Source: Cystobasidium ongulense
Taxonomy: Eukaryota; Basidiomycota; Cystobasidiomycetes; Cystobasidiales; Cystobasidiaceae
Reading direction: 5' to 3'
DNA length: 64,000 nt
NCBI GenBank assembly: GCA_022835595.1
Contig: BQUP01000008.1
Coordinates: 434,001-498,000 of the forward strand
The translations under genes and the position numbers were made by a program. Positions 11,753 to 21,224 of the stretch are shown here, piece by piece (positions within the stretch are counted from its first letter, which is position 1; each line of letters opens with the position of its first letter). The notes beneath the pieces were generated by a model. The model was not told where the DNA came from, searched no databases, and was given only the letters and a program-made list of their open reading frames with translations.

Positions 11753-11983
11753 GTGGCTCGAATAGAGCTGACCCGTACATTAGTTCCTCTTCCCCCTTCA
11801 AAGAAACCCTTCCGCTTTCAACTTCCCGCAGCGATGACCGCACAAAGACGAACAGAGGTTGGCGCCGTAAGAAAGCCTAGTGGGAGTAAAAGCAAGCGAT
11901 CGCGTGGAGAGGAAAAGGGAGATGATGATTTAGCTAGCGGCAGCGCTTCAAAGGGTAAGGGTAAAAAGGCTAGGAAGAATTAG
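11753..11983 (+). CDS. Basic Lys/Ser-rich ORF, possible 3' exon
   Basis: Open frame ending at 11981-11983 with a strongly basic C-terminus (SKSKRSRGEEKG, KGKGKKARKN) typical of a nuclear localisation signal. It may be the last exon of the copy A gene, with an intron near 11730-11760, or a separate small ORF. The only in-frame ATG lies well inside at 11834. Confidence 0.3.
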   Translation: MARIELTRTLVPLPPSKKPFRFQLPAAMTAQRRTEVGAVRKPSGSKSKRSRGEEKGDDDLASGSASKGKGKKARKN

Positions 11984-12022
11984 TGAATGACCAACAGATG
12001 AAGAACTTCGGGCTTCGGCAGA

Positions 12023-12262
12023 GTGAGTCCGGTGCTCGTTCACCGAATACATCGGAAGTCTCACAATTTGATGATAGAAGACGCCGGATTGACCCTCACT
12101 TCTAACGAAATCAGCGAGCAACTCGTCGGAAGAGGTTTCGAAAAGCGAGGCAGGAGCAGCCTGGACTACATTAATCGACGATATGATGCAGACTGGGAAC
12201 GTCTATTCGGCGCCTTCTTCGAAAATAAGCTAGAAGGCCACTCTATCGGCCAGATTGTATGA
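12023..12262 (+). pseudogene. Degenerate copy B of the 11343-11741 sequence
   Basis: Carries a second version of the conserved core (DWERLFGAFFENKLEG, HSIGQIV at about 12192-12258). It resembles copy A at the DNA level across 11474-11556 versus 12178-12261. The frame ends in TGA immediately after the core, where copy A continues into a basic stretch, so copy B looks truncated. Its upstream part (AGLTLTSNEISEQLVG, then a RSSLDYINRRYD segment) looks more like an intact domain than the matching part of copy A, so each copy may preserve different pieces. This is a tandem duplication of a host gene with decay. Confidence 0.4.
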
Positions 12263-12497
12263 GGAACCAGGCCCAACTTTTTTCATGATAGGTCACGAGC
12301 TTTATGGTTTGAAGGAGCAAGGAATGCTGGATCTCGGCATACCCGCAAGACCCTTGTCCCTTTTGAAGTAAATCCTTCCGCTTCTGACCTTCTTTGTATT
12401 CTCGCAGCTACAGTCTCGATGAGATACTTCAACTGGGAATTACACGTGGACCTGATCTTTTAGGCTCGTCGTCCGCATTCTACAGCTTTATCCGTGG

Positions 12498-12977
12498 TTG
12501 AGGGTCATCGCAGGTTCAGCCACCATCCCATTCCAACGTCATTACAAGACTGTAAATTACATCAAGCGTTTCAAAAGGCCGACTAGATCTATGGCTGCAC
12601 GAGCTGGCAACTTACTCTTCTTTCCTCCGTCTAGCAGCAAAGATAGTGGCCCGGATACGACGTTCCGTACGTTAGAAGCTGGTCTGTCCGACGCCGGCTT
12701 ATTCACTATGGACCTCTATTCATTCTCTACAAACAAACCTCGAATGTCTTCAAAATTGAAAGCCTTTGTATCCGATGATACCCTCGAAGATGACCAGACC
12801 GCTCAGGACTTGTGGGATATCTTGCTTGGCGACGCCACAGCCGTTTATGCTATTCGAGCTATCACCCCCGGCCACTGGCTGGCTCAAAACAAGCTCACAA
12901 AGGTGAAAACTAAGCGTCTTGGTGATAGTGATCGGATGTTTCCGCTGAATATATCTGATGACACGCAATCACTCTAG
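12498..12977 (+). CDS. Unrecognised protein, 159 codons
   Basis: Continuous frame to TAG 12975-12977. The first codon is not a certain start, and an in-frame ATG lies at 12591. Content is mixed hydrophilic with TAQDLWDILLGDATAVYAI in the middle. No family recognised. It shares no visible similarity with the neighbouring ORFs in this block. Confidence 0.3.
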   Translation: MRVIAGSATIPFQRHYKTVNYIKRFKRPTRSMAARAGNLLFFPPSSSKDSGPDTTFRTLEAGLSDAGLFTMDLYSFSTNKPRMSSKLKAFVSDDTLEDDQTAQDLWDILLGDATAVYAIRAITPGHWLAQNKLTKVKTKRLGDSDRMFPLNISDDTQSL

Positions 12978-13245
12978 GAGAGGAGACGCTCTCACCTATG
13001 AGTTGGTTAAAGACGTGCCGCGCATCTATGGAGCCAGCTACTGGAAATTGATGGTGGCGATCATTTCCTTTTCTTATCAGTCAAGACCTTTGGTAGACCT
13101 TTCCCGTGCAACAAGATGTAGTAGAGGTTCGTATAATTTGAATCTATTCTGTACTGCAAGAATCACTGCTTAAATGCTACAAGAGGGCTATCTATGTTCT
13201 CACAATTATGATCTTACACGTTGAAATTTGCAATGCCAGACATGT

Positions 13246-14451
13246 TTAGAATCCAGCGTAACCTCCGTCCATATCGATAAGTTCAGGATGAGAAGCGCCC
13301 CAAGTATCTAGAATGTGATTTCCTTCCTTGTTACCGGTCTTCCAGTTTTCTTCCTGTTGCACAGCGGTAGGAGCAGCTTGGAAAGCTCTAGCGATTCTTT
13401 CAAAGACACCATTCTTAGCTTGCTTCTTGAAGCGTGCGTCACTGTTTGCTTTCTGAGTAGAGGCTAGCTTCTGTCTTCTTGCGACTCGAGACGGATGCTC
13501 ATGCACATTCTTGTCAACTTCATCATCGTCGTCTGTTCTGCGCTTCTTGTTCTTCGACCATCTAGCAGCCCATTTTGCAGCTCTTCGTTCTGCCATTGCT
13601 TTCTCTGCCATCAAAACTACGTCTGGATCTGGATCAGCAGCCATGAGAAGATCGTCTGGCATTTCGAGATCGCCTAGACCAGCAGGAATTGGTACAGGAA
13701 GAACAGTTTGAGCAGTCTCGCCATCTGATCCAAGAATGACTTGCGCCCATCTCGAAAAGCGATTCGCTACTGCCTGATGTTCGGGTTGAGGGGATGCAGC
13801 TGTCTCTCTGACTGATCTGACTTGCTTGTGGAGTATGTTATCCCGCTTAATGACAGAGGCGGACTTGGACTTGAGCGAAGTCTTGCTTCGCGAAACAGGT
13901 AGAAGTGTTCCGCATACAACGAGAGCTGAGAAAGCTAGAAAGAAGACGACAAACTTCCATCGCTTGTAAAAACTCTTGACTGTAGTTTCCCATGACTTGG
14001 TAGTGGAGACGCCGGACTTCGAGCTAGATTCAAACGTAATCTTGGGCGAGGAAGAAGTCTCGACAGGAGCAATAGAGTAGGTTTTTAGTGAACCTTCGGA
14101 CTTGGGAGAGTCAAAGGGAGGTGAAGTGCGTCTCTTGACATGTGTGGAGCCTTTTTTGGCCTGTGAAGTGGTTGATCGAGAGCTGTCGTCTCCGCGAGAG
14201 TCGGCGCTGACGGCGAAGGTGGAATAGGATGTAGGGAAGCCTTCGCCGATGTTCAGACCTTCAGATGGGTTCCTGCGATGGGTCATTGTGCGGATTTGAC
14301 TGCCTTGAACGTTTATGTGATGCTGCGACGATATCTGGAAGCGAGCGAGCGAGCGTGTAAAGTGGCTCTGCTGGGTGGTAAAGAGCAAATGGAAGACTGC
14401 AGGATGTGCAGCATAGGTGCGAATCAGAGTCAGCCTTCCACTAGCAAGCAT
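13246..14451 (-). CDS. Unrecognised single-pass membrane protein
   Basis: Single open frame of 401 codons from ATG 14451 to TAA 13246. A second in-frame ATG at 14286 (MTHRRNPSEG) is an equally good start and would remove a poorly structured leader. A Ser/Lys-rich region is followed by one clear hydrophobic segment (WKFVVFFLAFSALVVCGTLL, about 13895-13960). After it comes a charged half with a basic, Ala-rich helix (EKAMAERRAAKWAARW) and a conserved-looking C-terminus (HILDTWGASHPELIDMDGG). It is probably a type II or inner-membrane protein. I do not recognise the family. Confidence 0.6.
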   Translation of the reverse strand: MLASGRLTLIRTYAAHPAVFHLLFTTQQSHFTRSLARFQISSQHHINVQGSQIRTMTHRRNPSEGLNIGEGFPTSYSTFAVSADSRGDDSSRSTTSQAKKGSTHVKRRTSPPFDSPKSEGSLKTYSIAPVETSSSPKITFESSSKSGVSTTKSWETTVKSFYKRWKFVVFFLAFSALVVCGTLLPVSRSKTSLKSKSASVIKRDNILHKQVRSVRETAASPQPEHQAVANRFSRWAQVILGSDGETAQTVLPVPIPAGLGDLEMPDDLLMAADPDPDVVLMAEKAMAERRAAKWAARWSKNKKRRTDDDDEVDKNVHEHPSRVARRQKLASTQKANSDARFKKQAKNGVFERIARAFQAAPTAVQQEENWKTGNKEGNHILDTWGASHPELIDMDGGYAGF

Positions 14452-15237
14452 AGTTGAGCAGACACTGGACTCACACTCTCGAGTACGCTTCTACGGATAG
14501 CGGGTGGTGGTGAGGTGGGCAGCAACCAGTGGCGTGGGTGACAGCAGACCAAATGCTCGAGAGAAAGTGGGTGGTTGGGAGTGGGTGCAGAAGTATGCAA
14601 GGACTGCAAGCGAGATGATGGGCAGAGTTGCTACAATTCAAGGCAACGACAGAGGCATGCGTGAATTGCACAACCATCGCTCGCATCCTTCACAGTTTCA
14701 CCGGCTGTCCTGCATTGCAATTGCTCCCGAACGCTCAGAGTTGCTGCCGGAAATGGAAGGTGAAATAATCCGATCGAGCAGGCTGTCAACGCTTTTATCG
14801 CAGTAATCATTACAACAGCCTCGAGCATTCGTAATGCCTGTCCTAGTACTTTACTCTTCTACCTTAGCTTGTTTGCTCTCAGCCAGGCCAAAATTTCCAG
14901 CTCACGTTGAAGCAACATTTTCACTGCCAGCCACCGCGCAAACTGCCCCATCAGGAAGGCGGCGAGCTTGCTGCAGTACATTGACCTCCTTTTCACAGCG
15001 TGCTAGCACCACGACACATCGGACTCGCATCTAGACTGCCTGCACATGCACATGCGGAATCAGAGTCCTGTCGAAGCGGGTCAAAGGTGGTCAAAGTTGG
15101 ACCTTTCAGGCTGAGAAAATTGTGCTAGTACCGGTAGACTACTCGTGTATGGCACAAGCTTGTATTCGACTTTGTTCCGCTCAACCATATAACCTTTTAA
15201 CGGTGCACAGCACTATCTACAAAACTATCTACAAAAT
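14452..15237. other. Intergenic between two minus-strand genes
   Basis: Holds the promoter of the 13246-14451 gene and the 3' flank of the next one. A near-repeat of ACTATCTACAAAA occurs at about 15211-15235. No gene seen on either strand. Confidence 0.5.
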
Positions 15238-18200
15238 TCAGGCTATACCAGCCTCTCGCGCTGCTGTCGAAGCAAGCGATAATTTTATGACACCTTGATC
15301 AGCTCTCGCACTTCTATCCATCAAAGCCATGAATCTAGCTTCTTTGATATCATTCTCAATGGTAGCTATTTTATCCATAGCAGCGAAAGAACCCAATGTA
15401 TTCGGAGCAGGACTATCTGCGAAACCATTAGCACCTGTCAAAGTTGCACTTAGACCACTTTTTCTTGCTGAATTCAAAGATTCATTCGCTTTATTGATGA
15501 CTAGCATGCCTGCACGCGTAGGCGATGGTAGATCATCACTTGATCCACCGTTATTGAACAGCGCTGCTCGCGGTGTAGTCGGAGATAGGTCAAGATCAGG
15601 AACGGTCTTCTTGCCCCGATGACCAAGTGAGGGCGATCTCAGCAGGCCAATTGCCTTCCTGCTTGCTTTGGGTAATGTCGACGCAGAAGGTGGACTACCA
15701 GCCTCGTTTCGCATGCCAAAAGGTACCTCAGGCACTGGAGGTGCTAGATCGTACCCTCGTGGGGTAGCGCCCAGCTCTGACGAATGCCCGTCTGAAGAGT
15801 CACCATCTTGCGAGATTGTCCTCGAACGAGAGCCTCTTCTTCTAAGTCCATCTATTTGAGCAAAGTGATACTTAGCTTTTGTCAATCCTGATTACGAGAG
15901 ACAACCACTTACTGCTCGCTTCTGACTTGTCACTGGATAGACTATCTTTCCGTGGTGAGCGGTGCAGGAAGCCAGGCAATGATATCGTAGACGAAGCGGA
16001 GAAGGGATCGCCATATATCGTCTTTCCTGTCGAAGTTGAGGGACCGGAAGGTAATTGAGGCAGTGCTTTGGTATTGTCAGTCTTCGACTGATCATTATGA
16101 TGGAAGGGGTGCAGCCACGATCTAGAGGCTTTTCCTTCGCCTAGCTTCGGACTACTTTGATTATTGGTAGTGTTCTGGAATTGTGGTTGCTGAGCAGTAG
16201 ATTTGTCTGGAGGTGGTGGTGCGAATACGCCGCTGAAATATCCTGGTGATGCATCCAGAGGCGTCGGAACGATTTCAAAACTGGGCGGTGGATCCTTTAT
16301 ATTTGGATGAGACAGTTTCCTTGTGATAGAAGAGAGAAAACCTCCCGTGCTCGTGCTTCTCTTTGGAGGTAAAGCAGGTGGTTGTAGAACGTTATGCGAC
16401 ATTCGCCCATGTAAAGGCATATTCTTGACAATTTCAGACATGGGACTAGGCATTGGGAAGCCATTGGAGTCTGTGATCTGCTCGTCTGGTACACCAATAG
16501 CAGTTTGCGATCTTTTCCGCCTGTAGAAGGAGCCTTTGCGTTTGGGGAGGACCGCCACTGCTGGAGGTGCCTCCAGTGGCGAGGTGAGCAGAGTCGAGGT
16601 GGAAGGCAGCGAGGATGGTGCAAAGACAGGTGGTCCCGGAAGCTGGCTCAGCGAGTTCAGACTCCTGTTATTATGTTGCTGGTAGAGGGGTTGGTATTGT
16701 TGCTGAGGTGGCTTCGTACGAGACGACATGCAGGTTGTCGGAAGAGGCGGAAAAGTTGCATTTGGATCCTGGTCCAGCCAGGCCGGCCGCTGAGTAAAGA
16801 AGTGCGAATGTGAAGAAGTGGTTGAAGTTAGGTCATCTTGCTCTGAGCCTGAACCAGACCCAGTACCAGCTGTTGAACCCCTCGAAATTGCACGAGGCAA
16901 GGAGAGTGCGCGAGAATGTACGGTAGAAGAGGAAGAGCCATGGGCATGCGACGATCCTGAATCCTTGCGTACATGACCTCTCGACTGCTTACGGACCAAT
17001 TTCTTGTGTGTGACAACGGGGGAGCTAGTTGCAGCCAGACCGCGTTCCTTCCTTGACTTGGTAGGACTACCTAGCGTAGGTTGCGAGGCATGCTCTGGAC
17101 TTGTCATCACTTCTGAAGAAGAAGATGGCGGCGAGGTGACGAAGAATCCCTCTATTGAAGGTTGTCGATTCGGTCGGAGGGTTAAAGATGTCGGCAAGAT
17201 TGATTGGTAGAGTTCATTCTCGGAATGGGTTTTAGATCTAGGCGAGGGAGGTGCAGCAGGTTGATTCCATGATTGAGGGTAAGCGTGTTCGTATGAGAAA
17301 GATGTAGGACCAGATGATGTCGGAGCTATAGGGTTGAGTGGTCTACGCGTGGAGGGTGATTGTCTGCCTGCATTGGGCGGTGAAGACAGCGAAGGAGAAG
17401 TCCCCATAGGCAGACTGCTGTTCCGAATCTTGCGTGGTGTCTGCGGTGAAGGCGGTCTGGGAGGGGAAGCAAAATTATTTTGCTGACTTGCCCAAGTATC
17501 GTTATTGCTTGTTGAGCTATCAAGGCGGGACGGGCCAGCTGAATAGTATTGCTGTTGTTGTGAGCTACTGCTGTCCACGTGCCATTGATGGTCAGAACTG
17601 TTGCTCTCGCTGCGTAAATACTGCGGTTGCGAGCAGTTTTCTCCTGATGGGTATGTATATGATCTGCTGTTGTTACTGTTGTTGTTGTGGTGGCTGAAGT
17701 TGGAAGCATTCGAAGCAGAGGGTCCAGCTCGGTGCTCCGCAGACAGCGGCATGGTCAAACGCTCGTCGTTATCGCGTGACTTTGTCGAGTCGCGCAGCTT
17801 GGACGTGCTAGCTTGAGACGATAGCTGGGTCGAAGACAACATCGTCGTCAAGGGCGAGACAAGGGAGTCGTGCTGCTCGTTCGGCTTTGTTGCGACCCTT
17901 CCAGGTTGATCATCTGTTCCTCCGGCCATTGCTGTCGAGTAAGGTGCATTCTGCCGTTCCTCGAGCAGTCCCATGCTAGAGCTACTCTGCTGTTGGTATT
18001 GCAGTTGCTGAGGTGGTGCAGGCTTGGAACGCAGTCTCTTCATGTCGAAAAGAGAGGGCACGTTGCTCGGAGCTTTCGCTGCTGCATTATTGTTGATTCC
18101 GTCCATCAATCGCGCTGGAGGCGAGTGAATCTCTGAAGGTGCATTGAAGGGGGCGTTGCATGGCGAGTACCACAAGTACAGGGAGTGATTCGTGAGCACC

Positions 18201-18741
18201 AGTTGGGCAGTTGAGGCAGAGCGAGAGTACCCAAAAACCGAGGGGGAGGATTGCAGATTAGGGTTATTATCGAAGGCGATCATACAAGGCGAAGACAAAA
18301 GCATTAGCTTGCGCAGAGGTTTATAGCCGGATGGCATATCCCCAGACTACTCACCTGGGGCTGAAGGCCGTCTCTCGCGGAAAAGAGGTGACAGCTCGGA
18401 CGTTGAAGCTCGTGGACTGCCTGGGACCTGCATGCTGGACCGGCGAGTGACAATCTGAGACTGATACAGGGACCTTTGAGCGTGAGATGTCCGACTTGCT
18501 GATGGAGAGTTGGGTGCACTGCTGCTGCTCGTACTCGCGCTCGCGCTGTTCCAGTTGCTGCTTCCAGCCTCCGACGCGCTTGTGCTCGTGTATGCGTCGA
18601 TGAAGTTGCTCTGCAAGCAGCACGTGCGAGAACAACAGCGAAGGCAAGCATGGAAGCAGGAGTCAGCATGCGCGTACTCAGACGTAGTCCTGCGATACGA
18701 TAAGCAGGCTAGCTCACCACTGAACTCATCTGTCTGCCCAT
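15238..18741 (-). CDS. Large Ser/Gln/Pro-rich protein, function unknown
   Basis: Built from four exons. The first is short, starting ATG 18741 (MGRQMSSV) with a donor at about 18717. It joins at the acceptor near 18609 to a Ser-rich exon (about 18355-18608). A long exon (about 15905-18310) follows. The last exon runs to TGA at 15238, beginning after an acceptor near 15885 and reading KYHFAQIDGLRRRGS. The second intron may extend further than the minimal 46-nt version, because an acceptor near 18118 gives a cleaner protein. The product, near 1000 residues, is mostly disordered with Gln runs, many Ser-Pro sites and a coiled-coil-like end (ATIENDIKEARFMALMDRS). No domain recognised. It looks like a phosphoregulated scaffold or polarity protein, but that is inference. 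Confidence 0.65.
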
Positions 18742-19653
18742 GCCAGGTCGTGTGAGCAGCCTAGCTGGGTGTGCAGCGGGCTGAACAGGCACCTTGGCGC
18801 ATTGCCCAGAACTCGCACGTAATATCCTGCCAGCGTACAGCGTGGAGGGTCTGTTCGATAGTGCGTCCGTCTCTTCCTCTTGATCTCCCTCCTTCTCCCT
18901 GTCCGCCGCTGCCAGCTGTTTGGCATGCACGGCTGTGGCCATTTGACTTGTCGATTTGCAATTGTAGGTGTGTCTCCGATGACTTTGATGATTCTCCTGC
19001 CACGCAGGCTAGCAGAGCTATAAGGAGTTGATCTCTGGTCGAAGCAGTTTATATTCACTGCTGCAAGGAATTAAATGCGGCACTTGGACTACTTGTGCTT
19101 TCAATAATAATGGCCGTCTCGAGGCATGCGGGCGTCATGGGCGGCTGCCTTGCGGAATGGAAGAGCTTGTCCCAGAGTAAGCAAGGTGACACTGCGAGCT
19201 TGGCGAACGATATGTCTAGCTCTATGCTGAATGTATTGGTGTAAGGGAAGCTTCCTAATTCACCGTACGCTATCGACGTCAGCCCGCTACTTCAAGCTTT
19301 CAATAAAGAACTTGTTTGCTTGGTACATTGCGCCCACGAAGGATGGTGGCGAACACAAAAGCCGGGGACGATCAGTAGGTTTCAGGTACCGAGCGGGTCC
19401 CATCGTGGAGGTGTACTCGAGTGCTTTATACGACACTATCTTCCTCAATAGCTAATCAGTGAAAGGTGTACAGTCAAGTTGGACATAATGGACTATGCGG
19501 AACAAACCACTGCAAGGCTACTGTTAAACGCAATGCTGTTCAAGCGGGAAATTATAGTATTACTTTCAGTATTTTAAGTACTGGGTATCGATTGAATTAC
19601 GGTTGGGTGAGTACTACGGGAGGGATTTGGTAGACAGTTTGATTGATCTTTCT
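18742..19653. other. Intergenic region, about 0.9 kb
   Basis: Divergent upstream DNA of the Ser-rich gene on the left and the 3' flank of the NPC2-like gene on the right. Short open frames exist but none looks like protein. No RNA gene recognised. Confidence 0.5.
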
Positions 19654-20333
19654 TTATTTGAGCTTTCTGCCCGACACTGAAGGCATGTATAGCGCTTCGA
19701 AGCCAACACAAAGGAAGGACGGACCTGCAAGGCTCGTCGTCGCATTGAACGTGAGGTAGTCGAAGCGCTAACCAGATCATCAGTACAGCTATCAGGTGTG
19801 CTAAGATTCGCCAGTACTCACACTTTTCAGAGTCTGGAAATTGTATGTGTATGTAGACGAGACTCCAGCCTCTACTGGACAAGCAGTATATTCGCAAGCT
19901 ATTACAGAAAACATATTCAGCATACACTCGAGGCAGATGTAGATGTAAGGAAATGCGTACCGTCAAACGCCTGTCCACTATACGCATAATCTACAGCAGG
20001 TTCCTGCGTATTGTCTCGAGCAACTAGAGAAGAACGTGGTCTATCGCCGGAGGATTCGAGAGAGGTATAGTCGACTGGTGGATGCTAATGAGCTTTTCGT
20101 TGCTAACAATGGCTCAGTAACTATGACTTACTTGTAATAGTGTACTCTTCACCAAAGCGGAATCTACATGGCTCATTGGCATTACTCCGTTCACAAGGTG
20201 ATATGTCGACCGATGATACAATGCCATTTGTATATTCTGTACAAGAGTCGAAGAGGATCGAATCTGCTTTCGCGGATGGGTTGAGGAGAAGTAGGAGACT
20301 TGCTGCCGTTGCTAGTACCCTTGGAGAGATCAT
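19654..20333 (-). CDS. NPC2: NPC2-like ML-domain secreted lipid-binding protein
   Basis: Four-exon gene resolved by eye. Exon 1 (20333 to about 20132) encodes a signal peptide (VLATAASLLLLLNPSAKA) and DSCTEYTNGIVSSVDISPC. The second exon starts near 20073 (DYTSLESSGD), the third near 19902 (ACEYTACPVEAGVSS) and the fourth near 19769 (RFDYLTFNATTSLAG), ending at TAA 19654-19656. The joined product is about 165 residues with exactly six cysteines after the signal peptide, spaced as in ML/NPC2 proteins that use three disulfides. NPC2-type proteins bind sterols or phospholipids in the vacuole/lysosome lumen. All three introns have GT-AG ends and the frame stays open across each. The fourth exon could be read in another phase, but only this one ends cleanly and contains the sixth cysteine. 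Confidence 0.75.
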
Positions 20334-20640
20334 TGTGTCTGTTTGGTATATAATGGTAAGGTGTAATGTTGAATAAAGCGGCGGGATGCAACAATGAATC
20401 GGCGATATGTAGGAAAGTCAATGTCACGTTCAGCATTGTTGAAGCATGCAAAAATGGAAAATAAACAAATAGGATGTACCAAGAATGAAGGCCCTTGTTA
20501 GGAGAAGCTCAAGAATGTTTCGGCAGATCCCAAGTATGCTTGCGCATTTGACGAGGCGGAGAATGGGCACAGCCGGTGCATATAGCAGTTACAACACCAT
20601 CAGGAACATTTAAGTTCGAGGAACATCACACTGGAAAACG
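20334..20640. other. Upstream region of NPC2-like gene
   Basis: Promoter side of the ML-domain gene. Contains a TATATAAT-like element at 20346-20353 on the plus strand. No gene seen. Confidence 0.4.
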
Positions 20641-20845
20641 CGACAGAAGGCCTGACGAGGCAGAAGGTGCCCGTCAGGGCACCTGTGCCTGCCCAGGTTG
20701 AGGAAGCACGTTCAAATGCAGCGGCTCCGCCGCTGCAGTCGAGAGTAAGGGAGGACGAGACCGAGAGGAGATACAGCTACGGATATCTTCACGTACAGCC
20801 TAAACAACATGACACCTGGCCAAAGGCAAAGGCCAGGTGCACTAG
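20641..20845. other. Hairpin-rich segment, possible structured RNA
   Basis: Three near-perfect hairpins follow one another. The first is an 8-bp stem with a 4-nt loop (20665-20684). The second is an 8-bp stem with a 5-nt loop around GCGGCTCCGCCGC (20717-20737). The third is a 9-bp stem, CACCTGGCC with GGCCAGGTG (20813-20839). No long open frame fits. I could not match the segment to U1-U6, SRP, RNase P or RNase MRP RNA. Confidence 0.25.
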
Positions 20846-20881
20846 AAATCAAGTTTGGATGATTTACCGACAGGACCGGAG

Positions 20882-20970
20882 GTCCAAAAAAAATTTCTGT
20901 GCTTGTCAGAAGTGAATGATGAACACAAAAAGAGAGGAAAGTGCCTCGAATCGGGCTTGACCAATGACCT
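20882..20970 (-). repeat. Truncated duplicate of the tRNA-Phe 3' half and flank
   Basis: This 89-bp block repeats 21042-21131 with one single-base gap as the only difference seen. On the minus strand it contains variable loop, T arm, 3' acceptor strand and the downstream T-run of the tRNA-Phe gene, but no D arm or anticodon arm. The missing base lies in the TTC of the T loop, so this copy would not form a normal T arm. It is a broken 3' fragment, not a second functional gene. Confidence 0.8.
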
Positions 20971-21041
20971 GGAGCTGGGCGTCGACGATACAGAGCTTTC
21001 CGACGCTGAAGTCGGTACGGTTTGCCACCCGGACCAAAAAA

Positions 21042-21131
21042 GTCCAAAAAAAATTTCTGTGCTTGTCAGAAGTGAATGATGAACACAAAAAGAGAGGAAA
21101 GTGCCTCGAATCGGGCTTGAACCAATGACCT
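21042..21131 (-). repeat. Parent copy of the 90-bp direct repeat
   Basis: The intact version of the block at 20882-20970, covering the 3' third of the tRNA-Phe gene plus 60 bp of 3' flank that includes runs of T on the minus strand. Both copies begin at the same GTCC followed by an A-run on the plus strand and end at the same AATGACCT, so the duplication has sharp edges. Confidence 0.8.
21087..21091 (-). terminator. Pol III T-run terminator of tRNA-Phe
   Basis: TTTTT on the minus strand, 11 bases after the discriminator base. A longer T-run follows at about 21046-21053. Both lie in the duplicated 3' flank. Confidence 0.65.
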
Positions 21132-21137
21132 TGCGCT

Positions 21138-21150
21138 GAGCTTATTGGAA
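21138..21150 (-). other. Canonical tRNA-Phe intron, 13 nt
   Basis: Sits one base 3' of the anticodon, between positions 37 and 38, the standard place for introns cut by the tRNA splicing endonuclease. Its removal closes the GAA anticodon loop with a TGCGC/GCGCA stem. Confidence 0.8.
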
Positions 21151-21162
21151 CTTCAGGCGCAC

Positions 21163-21224
21163 CTAATGATGAGATGGTTGTCAGATGATTGAACCGCTTG
21201 TCGAAGCTGATGATTTGAACTCAC
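21163..21224 (-). other. Ectopic 62-nt intron in tRNA-Phe with spliceosomal-type ends
   Basis: Lies between tRNA positions 25 and 26, where nuclear tRNAs are not normally interrupted. It begins GTGAGT (21224-21219), ends ATTAG (21167-21163) and has CTGAC about 20 nt before the 3' end. These are the signals used by the protein-gene introns in this window. The border has a one-base ambiguity because G follows on both sides. Removal restores a continuous D stem, G26 and anticodon stem. How it is removed in the cell is not shown by sequence. Confidence 0.7.

Noticed and set aside
20882-20970. Second tRNA-Phe gene
   Set aside because: Only the 3' half is present, and the T loop lacks a base. No D or anticodon arm was found upstream of it.
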